This document shows positions 33,191 through 45,600 of a DNA stretch of 64,000 bases, piece by piece; the first letter of the stretch is position 1, and every line of letters starts with the position of its first letter. This DNA comes from Liolophura sinensis (lineage: Eukaryota > Mollusca > Polyplacophora > Chitonida > Chitonidae). Location: NCBI RefSeq assembly GCF_032854445.1, contig NC_088305.1, forward strand, positions 10,279,717 to 10,343,716. Direction: 5' to 3'. Made by a program: the position numbers and the translations under genes. A model generated the notes under the pieces. It saw only the letters and a list, made by a program, of their open reading frames with translations, had not been told where the DNA came from and made no database searches.

Positions 33191-34352
33191 AACTGGCCAC
33201 CCATCAAACTGGCTACCCAACAAACTGACCACCCAGCAAACTGACCGTCCAGCAAACTTACCACCCAACAAACTGAACACCCAGCAAACTAACCACCCAG
33301 CAAACTGGCTATCCAGCAAACTGGCTACCCAGCAAATTGACCACCCAGCAAACTGACCACCCAGCAAACTGGCTACCCAGCAAATTGACCACAAAACATA
33401 CTGGCCACCCAGCACAGTTGCCACCCAGCAAACTGACCACCCAGCAAACTGACCACCCAGCAAACTGACCACCCTGCAACTGGCCACCCAGCAAACTGAC
33501 CACCCAGCAAACTTACCGCCCAGCAAACTGAACACTCAGCAAAATGACCACCCAGCAAACTGACCACCCAACAAACTGGTCACCCAGCAAACTAGCAACC
33601 CAGCAAACTGACCACCCAGCAAACAGACAACCCAGCAAACTGACCACCCAGCAAACTGGCCACCCAGCAAACTGGCCACCCAACAAACTGACCACCCAGC
33701 AAACTGACCACCCAGCACAATAGCCACCCAGCAAACTGGCCACCCAGCAAACTGACAACCAAGCAACCTGACCACCCAGCAAACTGACCACCCAGCAAAC
33801 TGACCACCCAGCAAACTGGCTACCCAGCAAATTGACCACAAAACATACTGGCCACCCAGCACAGTGGCCACCCAGCAAACTCACCACCCAGCAAACTGAC
33901 CACCCAGCAAACTGACCAATTTGCAACTGGCCACCCAGCAAATTGACCACCCAGCAAACTGACCGCCCAGCAAACTGAACACAAAGCAAAATGACCACCC
34001 AGCAAACTGACCACCCAACAAACTGGTCACCCAGCAAACTAGCCACCCAGCAAACTGACCACCCAGCAAACTGACAACCCAGCAAACTGACCACCCAGCA
34101 AGCTGGCTACCCAACAAACTGACCACCCAGCAAACTGACCACCCAGCACAATAGCCACCCAGCAAACTGGCCACTCAGCAAACTGACCACCCGGCAAACT
34201 GGCCACCCAGCAAACAGACAACCAAGCAACCTGACCACCCAGCAAACTGACAGCCCAGCAAATTGACCTCACAGCAGACTGGCCACCCAGCAAACTGAAC
34301 ATCCAGCAAACTGAACACCCAGCAAACTGAACACCCAGCAAACTAACCACCC
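33180..34352. repeat. 16-bp minisatellite, about 70 copies
   Basis: The repeat word is CCACCCAGCAAACTGA with many one-base variants. A rare variant (ACAAAACATACTGG) recurs at 33,391 and 33,838, showing a higher-order block of about 0.45 kb. Because 16 is not a multiple of 3 and the minus strand has no stop in the word, all three minus frames are long and read the same peptide, GWSVCWVVSLLGGQFA. I see no reason to regard these frames as genes. Confidence 0.95.
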
Positions 34353-34549
34353 AGCAAGTCTTGGGTACGACGTTGAGCAAGAATCCGATATAAGATGTAT
34401 TTAGGAGCTCTCTCTGTCTGTCCGTTGACCAGTGTGATAGTGAGCCGGACGGAGAGTTTTTTTTATATCCTGCATGTATTTTAACAGGGACCATTCACGT
34501 AACGAAAAGCCTGAATGCAAGATATCAACATTTGGCAGGATGTCGTAAT

Positions 34550-35370
34550 GCTGTGCTCGTTTGACTGATGTTACAATCCCAATACATGGCATGGCTTTTG
34601 CGCTCTTTTAAATTATATAAGAATACTACTTGTTACAATCGCAGTACACAGCATAGTTATTGCGCTCTTTTAAAGACAAGAATGTACGAAAACTACTTGT
34701 TACAATCGCAATACACGGCATAATTATTGCGGTCGTTTGAAGACGAGTATATACGAAAACTACTTGTTACAATCGCAATACACGGCATAGTTATTGTGCG
34801 CTTTTAAAGGCGAGTATATACGATAACTACTTGTTTTAATCGCAACACAGGGTATAATTATTGCGGTCTTTTGAAGACGAGTATATACGAAATCTACTCG
34901 TTACAATCGCAATACGTGGCATAGTTATTGCGTTCTTTTGAAGACGAGAGTATACGAAAACTACTCGTTACAATTGCAATACGCGGCATAGTTAATGCGT
35001 TCTTTTGAAGACGAGGATATACGAAAGCTACTCGTTACAATCGCAATACATGGCATAGTTAATGCAGTCTTTTGAAGACGAGTATATACGAAATCTACTC
35101 GTCACAATCGCAATACGCGGCATAGTTAATGCGTTCTCTTGAAGACGAGAATATACGAAAACTACTCGTTACAATTGCAATACGCAGCATAGTTAATGCG
35201 TTCTTTTGAAGACGAGAATATACGAAAGCTACTCGTTACAATCGCAATACATGGCATAGTTAATGCAGTCTTTTGAAGACGAGTATATACGAAATCTACT
35301 CGTCACAATCGCAATACGCGGCATAGTTAATGCGTTCTCTTGAAGACGAGAATATACGAATACCGTTCTC
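34550..35370. repeat. 67-bp minisatellite, about 12 copies
   Basis: The repeat is marked by TTACAATCGCAATACGCGGC and TTTTGAAGACGAG in each copy; for example TCGCAATAC recurs at 35,041 and 35,108. Confidence 0.93.
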
Positions 35371-36473
35371 GGACTGTGCATTAAATTATACCTAATCGGA
35401 GTTGATTCTCTAATCCTTAAAATGTAGGAACGTTGGCTTGCATTATTTATGGGCACAGAAGAGGTTGTATGTAGAGCATACTACCCGACAACTATTACCG
35501 CAATATAATTCTTCATCTAGACTGTCTGTCTCGAAATTGGGAGAAGCTTTAATGGTTTTGTCTTATAGGGTATATAGTTGTCATTATGTAATTAAGTTTC
35601 TAAGTCATTATTTATAATATGTCAGTTGGTTTAAAGTTCGGAGAGACGGGAGTATCATTCCTCTTTTCTGGTATATCGTGTGCATGCCATCTTACTTGTC
35701 GAAAGTTGTAACCTAATTTGTAAAATTCGCCCGCATTAAGAGCGGGACAATTGTTCCGCATAATACTGGTACAACCTTGGCGTGCACTGTATGAACAGTA
35801 AAGGGCTAAGCAATTATTGGTCATTAAGTAGCCCTAGGATGGGGAGCAATTATTCGGAGCTGTGTGCATAATTGTCCACTTTGAGCCCGGGTGTAATGAT
35901 GTCACCCCTTAATCCCTAGCTGATATATGTCCTATATTATCTGTCTCTTGTGTTCTTCTCTGTTTCAGGACAGCAGATGCCACCCCACTCCCTCTCCCCT
36001 CCCCTCCACCACTCAAGCCTACCATCACATACAGGCTTGCCAGCTAAATGACCGCCAGATATGGTTGACAATTGAGGCATCGCCTGCTGCAGCACAGAAC
36101 ACCTGCCACCCTACCGTATAAGCAGACAATACATGGCTGGTGAAAGCCATACGGATTTTACATAAGTTATTCTTGCATTTGCAGAATCAATATTTGGAGA
36201 AAAAATGTGATTTCGCCTTATCTAATTGTGTTTACGTGAAAAGGATTTTAAAAAACGAGCATTGAAAAAGACAACATTAAAGTGGACACAGACACAGTTC
36301 ATTGTGTGTCTCGTCAAAAGTGTGAACATTGTCTCACTAACAACAACAACATCATGCAAGACGAGGTTTGTGTTTGACCAGCGGTTTTGAAAGGACAAAA
36401 AGTTTTTTGCACAGTTTAATTGGATTTACTGCATAAACAGTGTGAGTCAGCGTTGAAAATATACAAGAGCACG
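35371..36473. other. Upstream region of the integrin alpha gene
   Basis: No repeat or other gene is recognised. An acceptor-like TTCTCTGTTTCAG at about 35,957-35,969 followed by a C-rich stretch could mark a 5' untranslated exon. The bases directly before the start at 36,474 are presumably 5' UTR. An in-frame ATG at 36,420 would add 18 mostly polar residues in front of the signal peptide. Confidence 0.35.
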
Positions 36474-36640
36474 ATGAACAGAACGTTTTTCTTGTTTTGT
36501 GCTCATTTCGTATATCTTGGATGTCACGTGTTTATTTCGGGATTTAATGTGGATACCGAATTGTCTGGCCTGATTTCTGGCCCGAATAACTCATATTTTG
36601 GATACACAGTCGGAATTATACTGGTGAATGATGAGGCAAG
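36474..36640 (+). CDS. Integrin alpha exon 1: signal peptide and blade 1 start
   Basis: It starts MNRTFFLFCAHFVYLG, a basic residue then a hydrophobic core, followed by the mature-type start FNVDTE and the FGYTV of FG-GAP blade 1. I prefer this ATG to the one at 36,420 because it puts the signal peptide at the N-terminus. Donor GTAAGG, phase 2. Confidence 0.92.
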
Positions 36641-39600
36641 GTAAGGAAAAAAACGTGTTTTCTCTTAGAGGCAGTGAAGGGAATAAGACATCCACCTATC
36701 ATACATGTAAAATGGAAACCATAAAGAGCATGTAGGCTATACACACACATCAACTATAACTATAACTTTTTTTATATGTATACAGTGTGATTTGATTACT
36801 GTTCACTGGTATGTCTTAGTTCTGTTGCACTCATGGCCTCGCTGGTGGGAGACACAGTTTCCTGCAAATAAAATGCTATAGAATGCACTGACTTCATTTC
36901 GCGCGCCACAAAGCGACGACGTCACGGCACGCAAGGGCGCGTTACCGAGATGTCACAACGTCGAAACTTGATACTGCCGTGTTCCACTGCTACAAAGCAC
37001 CTGGGGCTAGTTGTTCAAAGCCGATTTAAGACTTAACACCAGATTTAATTTTAAGACAAGTCTTTAATGTTTGTATTTAACCCAAAAGAATTGCGTAACA
37101 GTGTATTAAATATGAATTATATCTACTACTCTTATTCTTTGATTATGGTCAACGGCATTGGCTGGTGAATTTGGTTAAAATCTTATATACAAAAGTTAAC
37201 TTAATACCAGGATTAGGTGATAGATTTTCGAACAACTGAGCCCTGAGCATCAGTTTAATTTTATCGCGATGTATACTGTTAATCAATTTTTTTCGAATGT
37301 AATGCAATTATTTACAGTTTATCCTGTTCGATTCAAAACTACCAATGCAAATTACAGATATTAAAACACCCCGTTGCAATTCACAAATTTAGTTTGTTTA
37401 ATTGGGAAAAAATTATGTGTACGCTTGGCTAATATGTGACCTTATATTGTGAAAAGAAATAAAACTTTATATAAAGCCGGTAATATATGATCCATATTTT
37501 GTCCGGCTATTACCTTATGCAGATATAAAAGTTATCATTATTAGGAAATAAAATACGTTTTTTACAAGAAAACTAGCAAAGCATATTGAATACATATTTA
37601 AAATGATCGATATCAGACAATTCTGGTGATATGTATATACTTTATATTACAGTATATTTTCTCTTAACTGACATCACTAATCTTATAATACGAATGACCT
37701 GTTTCGCCTTCCATATATAGACAGAAAGACCTTTATCGTCCAAGGTAGACAATCGGCATTTCCAGAGTTGCATGGTCCATACGGTCTTCCGTACATATCC
37801 CCAGCTCTCGTTGTTTTCTGTGCGTAAATTGTTGCTATTGTTGTTCGGCAGGATTATAGTGGGAGCTCCCAGATCTAATCTTACATCACAGCCGACATGG
37901 ACAGAGCCGGGTGCTGTATACGCATGTCAGCTCGACAAGCCAGCTGTCTGTCGTCAGCTTAACATGGGGGAAACGGGTGAGACTAAACACACAAAAGGCA
38001 AAATTATATATCTATGTGTGACTGGCTCAGCAAGCCTCAGGCAAGTGTATTGTAGCCTGTGTCTCTGTAGCTTTTCGCCTATATTCGCTCGTGCTCACTG
38101 ATAAAATTGCCTTTTATCTGGGACATGTAGAGCAACAGGCGCTACGCGTCGATATTTTCCATCGATGCTCATATAATCGTAAAGAAAAGGCAGTTGGAAT
38201 ACTTTTTCTAAATGGCATCAAGGCTAAACTTCAAAAACTTGTTTTCCACACAAAGACGTCCTTAGAGTTATTAAAAAAACGTCATTTTCATGAAGTAAAA
38301 TGGGTGTTGTCTATATCGAGCTGCAAGTGTTGCGTGTCACTGACGAAAGGCAATTTTGGTACTGTATATGAATGGCATTATAGAGTGAGCGGCCGCGCAT
38401 CCGACGGATTTTTCAAAAGCAGCCTATTTTGTTAGGCAAACCCAAGGGCCTGGGTTGTTTCCGGACCGTCCCATGTAAGAGAGGATACATCTTCCGAAAG
38501 AACATTTCATGGATATTTCAAATGTAGTTATCAGGATTTTTTTTTTTTTTTTTTGGTTCAACGGTGGAATTTTGTTGCCATACTGAATAAACTGAAGCAC
38601 ATTGACTTCCCAGCCCTGTTCAAGTCTTCTAAACATTCTCTAAGTGTTGTATTCCGGCATCAACTACAGAGATGTAGTACTACACGTATTCGTGTGTTCA
38701 GCATAGAAATAAAGCAATCAAAGAATATTTGACAGTTAAAGGTGGAGAAAAAGTAAAAATTACATAAAGTTCAGATGAAAGATTGCGAAAAGTTAGTTGT
38801 AAATGTGGTCTTCAATATTTTTTTTCGATTTTTTTAAGAGAAAAAGACACCTAAAACTAAGTTTTGTATGGTGGGTATTTTGAACCATCATTTGGTATAT
38901 ATAGTCTCAATTTATATTAATATAATTCATAAATATTGACATAATTCAGATTAAATGCATATGTGGATATTTATGGATATAAACAACAAATGTATACATT
39001 CAAATATAGTTATTAGACATGCATCCGCTCGTTATTTAGAACGTCATTAGGCAGCGACCCACCTTAATTCTGGCCGCCGTCGTACAGGTGAAATATTCTT
39101 GAGTATGGCGTAAAGCACTCATCAAATAAATAAATAAATAAATAAATAATTAAATAAATAAATAAATAAATAAATAAACATAAAGAAGTCGGGAGACCCC
39201 GGGATCAAACCACCAGATAGGCGTCATACCAAAGATTTTTAAAATGGTACTTGCTGCTGCCTCCCTTGGTGCTCAGCACTGAGAGGTTAGAGCAACGAAA
39301 CATGACAAGTTGGCCCGGTGTCAGTATAATGTGATTGAGTGGGGTGTCATGTCTGGTGTCTTCCTCATGATACTTCAGTGGGGGGCAGCACTTTGGTGGC
39401 ATGAGCTCGCCCTACCACCAGAAGACACAACATATGTATACACATCTAATGGCTCCTTGTCGTCAGGTGACTGAAAAATTGTTGAGTACGACGTTAAATC
39501 AATAATATACATGCATGAAGCATACATTCTATGGTGCTTGAAGCCAGATTTTGTGCAGCAAAAGGTATACTCGTGTAAATATACGTAACAGGTAAAGTTA

Positions 39601-42600
39601 TACATTATAAACCCCTATGCATATTTTTTATAAACCAATGGAGAATACATCCGAATACAACCAATGTAGAATAATATCCGAATACAGCCAATGGAGAATA
39701 CATCCGAATACAACCAATGGAGAATACATCCGAATACAACCAATGTAGAATACATCCGAATACAACCAGTGGAGAATACATCCGAATACAACCAATGTAG
39801 AATAATATCCGAAAGATCATTTCATGGGTATTTTTCATTTTTTATTTTTTTATCTTTAAAGTGCCAAAAAACTGTCCCTTATAGGCCTGATTCGTGATTT
39901 GACTGATGTATTGTTGGAAACCCTGTTATACCCCAAGTAAACAAACACGCTCATTGTTGACAATCATTCCTAATATAGAAATCTTACACCAAAAACATTC
40001 ACTTATTCGTCTCAGCTAAACACGAGTGACTTAACTGGATACAGAATCGAGTCTGACTGGCTGCTGTGAGAGATAGACTGCCTCGCCTAAGTTGGAGTTC
40101 AGGTGTGGTAAATTTACTCAAGCGTGACCAAGACTCCACGGTTTAACCGATGAAACCGTATCTCCATTTCAGTCAGTCAGCATCGATTATGTGTCCCTTT
40201 AAGGTCAATCTTAGTATTTATAATGCATATTTTGTGTTTTTTGCTTGTAGGAGAAGAGAATGCCGAAGACGTCGCCCGGCAAGGGTTAGGCTCCAGCCTC
40301 GACGTGTGGACAAGTCGATCTAGACAGTTCCATAAAATACTGGTAATACAATAAAACCAGAGTAGCGACGACAGTGTCATAACTGGTAAATGGTCACACG
40401 CAACCGGTGAAATCCGGCCGCTGGTGAATTTACCTCAGATAGAGGTTTATTCTAATTGTCCATTACATGATTAAATAGTAACTACTTACACGCCCCCTAT
40501 AGGCCCGTTGCTTAAGTAGAATTTAAAAAATGCAACTATGTTAAAGTGCACATAAAGTCGGCCACTATATATACTTAGAAAAGAGTATATAGGACAGTTA
40601 TCACAGAAAAATATGTAGAAAAATTCTATAAAGTTTTGAAAGCCGAGAAGATGAAGTTCAGCACTGAGGATATGGCACTGACGGACAATTCACTCAGAAC
40701 AGCCATGTTGATGAAACCCCTTATGAACTTGGCCAATCACTATCGCTGAAAGCGTCACGTGATAATTAGCTGTCACGTCAAAAAAACCTATTAGCTCTCG
40801 ATTGTCAGTGTGGTGTCTTATAGTGGATACACTTGCAGTAAGTGTAAGTGTTAAAGTGATGCATTTTGAACGACATAATAAAGAGCAGGAAACTGAGAAC
40901 GGCTGCCCGTGTCACAATGCGTACATATGGACAGGATACTGCAGTAACTTGTCAGGGTGAGCTGGCAAGAAACCACCTCGGGAGAGTCATTGTTTAAAAA
41001 AAAATATTGTGACTTCACATTATTTTTCCTTAGCAAAGTCAGATTTATTGCGAAAATGTCTTCCCAAACTCTGAATGAAAGAGTCTGTTATCAACAAGGC
41101 AGGACAGAAATAGGTGTATCATATTCAATGTGGTTAGTCTGACCAGATTTATAAACAGGCGAGACTTGAGCAATGTTTAGACTTTTCGGAACAGTTCCAG
41201 AAGTAAGAGATAAATTGATAATGTGTGCTAGAGGAGTAGATATTACATCTGACACTAACTTCACGAGGGATGTACGTATTCAATCTGACCCAGGCGAGGA
41301 ATTACCTTCCGTTTTCCGATCACATTTGGAGAGACATGCGACAGGTTGAACTCTGATCCAAATGGTTGTCCAAAAAAATCTGTAAATTGTTCATTTGCGG
41401 AGTCCACGTTGAAAACTTACCGCTTATTTTCTTTTTTGTTTCGACGCAGTAGTTCATTAATGGTTTTCCGGGTCTTTTTTTATGCCTTGATTTACTTTGT
41501 TGAGTTTACGTTTGAAATATTGTTTCCTTGTAAGATGGAGCAGACTATTAACTTTACTACGATAAGTTCCTTTATTGCTTGTCTTGAGTTTAAGTTGTCT
41601 TCATACTCTGTTTTTCTGGTGTAAAAAAGCTGACGATATTTTCTGACCCGCAGGCCTGCGCACCGCTGTGGAAGAATACAAAGTATCAAAAACAATACCT
41701 TGTTCAGGGTCGGTGTCATGAGGTCGGGTACAGCGATGACGTCACATTTCAGAAGATCTACCATCCCCTGGAGTCTCGACGTAGTCGTGACGAGCAGGTG
41801 ACGAGGGACAATACCTACCTGAAAGGCATGGGACAGGCTGGAATCTCCGCGGAATTCTTCAGGGTAGGCAAAAAGGATCGGAGTTTAGTGGTCAAAGATA
41901 CTTTCAATCGCTGGGACACACAAAGTTGCAGTTCAAAATCCGACGTAGACATGAAATTTGTTAGATTCTCTTGCTTTCACAACAATGTACCTGTGGGGCC
42001 TTGGTAAGAATAAGCTGTTAACGACGATTGTTAAAGACCACTTCTCACAATATGGTGTGAATATCTGTGCGTCTCCTGTGAGGAGGTTCGTCAGTATCTT
42101 ACCAAAAGTCGGTGGTTTACGCCGGACCCGCCGGTTTCCTCCATCCTCAAAACTGACCGCCATCGTACTGTATATACATGTTTGAGGGATATTCTTGACT
42201 GTGGCAAATACGTAAGTAACATAGGACTGAGGGTAGGCTCATTGCATAATAACGTCACCGCCTGGGTGATGACGTCACCATCTGGGTGTGGAATGCATCA
42301 TGGGATTGGAAGTGGGTTAAGGATTGCATTTCAAGTAGGACAAAGTGTTTTATCTACCCGGTTTCCACCCACCATAATGCTGGCCACCGTCGTATAAGTG
42401 AAATATTCTTGAGTACGGCGTAAAACGCCAATCGAATGAAGAAATAAATAAATAACCTAAAAAGTGCAGATAAAGCATTATGTAACTTTGGTATTTTGGT
42501 TTCAATAAATTTCAAGCTGACATGTATAAAAAACAAACTGATTGTCGTAATATTTCTTAAATATACAGGGCCATGAATTTAGTTATATCTGTGACATTTT

Positions 42601-45600
42601 GCTATTGTGAAGATTCGTAGGATATAGACAATGAAATTAACCCGTCACTAAGAGGAGCAGTTCCAAGTTCCAAGTCCAAGTTCCAAGTCTCAAGAGCTCA
42701 CCACAACTTCTAATTCGTACTACATGAAGGTGTCTGGGTTTTTCTAAATATTTGATTGGTGTTGCGCGCTGTTTTCATGAATATTTCACTTGTACAGATT
42801 TGGTCGGAATTATGGCGAGAGGAAACATCTGCATTGTAGGTATCGAAGTTTAGCCTTGTCAATAATATTTGGAATGTTCTCAGGTACGGGTATGTGATCT
42901 TTTGCTTACAATTACAGTGACAGGGAGAGTAATGTTTCTCATTGTTTTCTTTTCCCCCAGGATAACTCAGCCTTGCTAGTTGGGGCCCCCGGACTGTTTA
43001 ACTGGAGAGGTAGGACTTGGGATTCTGATCATGTAGCTAATTTACAAAAAAGGTTGTTTACTTATACGATGGTGAATATTTTGTTTATTAACGGGTGAAG
43101 GAAACCGAAATGTCCAGAGTAAACCAACAACCTTTGGCACGTTATACTTTTGGTTCTTCAGTAACTTTCTGAAGCTTTCTAAAGCTCGGCGGACACTCCA
43201 TTTCCCTCTATCCATAATATTGATCAAAATGCCTCCATTCACTAGTGCTTAGAATGTCAGAGCGGCGTAATAACTCAGCAGCCTCTCACCAATACGATCG
43301 CTGTGTGTTGAAGACCAGCTCGTGCTGCCTTCCTCTCCTGTCACACGTTTCAAGGCCTGTCAGTGGCCAGCAGACGGTCATGGGATTTCTCCCGGGCTCT
43401 GTCGGGTATACATCTTACCATAATGCTAGCCGCCGTCGTATAAGTGAAATATTCTCGGGCACAGCGTAAAACACCAATGAAATAAATAAGTAAATCAATT
43501 TTCCATGATCATTGTTATGGCTCTTCATTTTTTCGTTTCTTTGGCTTTTCGCTTTAAGGCAGATTTAATATATATCTCATTTTTTAAATGTATACTTCTA
43601 TGTACCTTCAGGTGGGGTGACCTTTATCAAAAACAACAGCCAGCCCTACTACAGACCTTACTGGCTGGAAGATGACTCTCAAAATGATGTGTATGCAGGT
43701 ACGTGCCGCCTACCCCTTAAGCTGTATACCGAAGTCGGAAGACCTGAGTTCAAACCCGGGTCAGGTCATACCAAGAACTTGAAAAATAGTACAAGTACTT
43801 GTTACTGCCTCGTTTGGTGCTCAGTACTGAGAGATTAGAGCAAGGAAACAGGACTGGTTGGCCTGGCGTCAGTGTTAATGGCTGATTCAACAACAAACAA
43901 AATGTTTGATCATAAACAGCGGCTCATAAAGGCCACCGTAGAATGAAAAGTATTTGAATGCCTTTAATACTTTTTTAAAACCAAATTTTAAAAAAATTTA
44001 AACATGTACATATATTTTTACGCACAATTATTGACTGTCCATCTCATAAGGCTTTTCTTTTTTCCCAGCATTTTTGTTTAATGGAAAAATCCTGTAATAT
44101 AATTACGTAAAAGTATGCAGCAATAATATAATATATTCTGCGATTATTCATAAAACACAGCGTCCTGTAAATTTGACACATTATGTGCTAGAGTGTAAAA
44201 CATAGTTAAACATAAGCCTTTGAGATAGAGCAATGCTGTTATGGAATCACAAAGCCGACAGTGTTTATGTTAATTATCTCTCTTTTCATGTACAAGGACA
44301 CCATTGTTATACCGTCACCCACTCGGTCACCCATCCTCCTCTCACCATTTCAATTACACCATTGTTATCCCTGTCCTCTTTTCCCAACACTTACCCTCCT
44401 GTAGTTGCTTTTGGTGACACACCGCCAGTGACGCAGGCGCAGGATTTTATCCTGTGACATGTCCGGTAATTCCGAACCACTGTTTCCTCCGATGTGCTTC
44501 CACGTGACGATTTGTTGGTCAAGCACCGTCAGTATGTCAAACATACTCCTTACAGCGCATGTGCCGCTCTCTACGCCTGCTTTACACACACTGCCATCAC
44601 TAGTCAAACTTGGAGCAACGTACGTAGGCTTGTTTGGGTTAGACTCAGCACTGATGTCCTCGAACGGGACTGCTACATCAGCATTCATCAATTAAATTAT
44701 TCAGGCACTGGTTGGAATCGTGCTGTGAATACGTCAGATATACACATGTTGAACGCATGTGTATGAAGTATTATTAGAAACAAAGGTTGAGACAGAGCTT
44801 TTTGCGTTTTCTGACGTCGCATCTTGCCTCACCACAGTGACCCCAGTCACCTCGGGCGTTGTTCAAGACTTCTGTACAAAATTACCTGGTGGTGGCAGTG
44901 ATGTAAAGCGAATGCTAAAGGGCGGCGCATGCGCTTTATGAAGTATGTATATCAAACCGTTTGTACACATCCCGATAAGATTAGACTTTTGACCCATTAT
45001 ACGTCGTGAAATCATTTATTCCCGGTGGTATATATAACATATAATAGGACATATACGAAATATAAATTTAATTTAATCATAGACATATAAAGCCCGCGTA
45101 CTGGAATTTGTTTTGATATATTTATTTATTTGATCGGTGTTCAAGAATATTGCACTTATACGACGGCGGCCAGCATTATGGTAGAAGGAAACCCACGACC
45201 ATCCGCAGGTTGTTGGCAGACTTTTCAACTTACGGCCTGAGAGGAAGGCATTTGTTTTGATGCAGAATCTCTTCCGTTCACTGTTCAGTAAAACTGACGC
45301 CCATAACACATTCATATCCGCCTAGAAGGATCCGGTTCTCGATGAGGACTTTTGTCCGTAAAATCGATTCGCGGAATCACATTCTTCACATTGAAGGAGA
45401 TATTAAGTTACTAACGTTTGTCCAGACACATCAAGACTTTGTTGCATAAATGATTTTATCCTTTGCACAGTGTATTTCTCACAATATACCAGATTTTTCC
45501 CAAGTGATAGAATACAAAGCATTATGCATGAACTGTAAACCCCCAAAACATTGTTATCTGTTGCTGGTATTAAGCTTTAGTGCTTTAACTCCTAGTGAGT

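Noticed and set aside
33513-34094. A 193-codon minus-strand frame
   Set aside because: It is a translation of the 16-bp array, identical in all three frames; no exon or codon signals support a gene.
36420-36473. An upstream in-frame ATG for the integrin alpha gene
   Set aside because: It would put 18 mainly polar residues before the signal peptide; the ATG at 36,474 gives a standard leader.
38091-38435. A kinase-like glycine loop (GNFGTVYE) in intron 2
   Set aside because: No other kinase motif follows, and the same DNA word recurs at about 47,533 as part of a repeat.
41798-41803. A possible earlier donor for exon 4 (GTGACG)
   Set aside because: Its use would remove the blade-3 GQAGIS motif; the donor at 41,864 keeps frame and motif.
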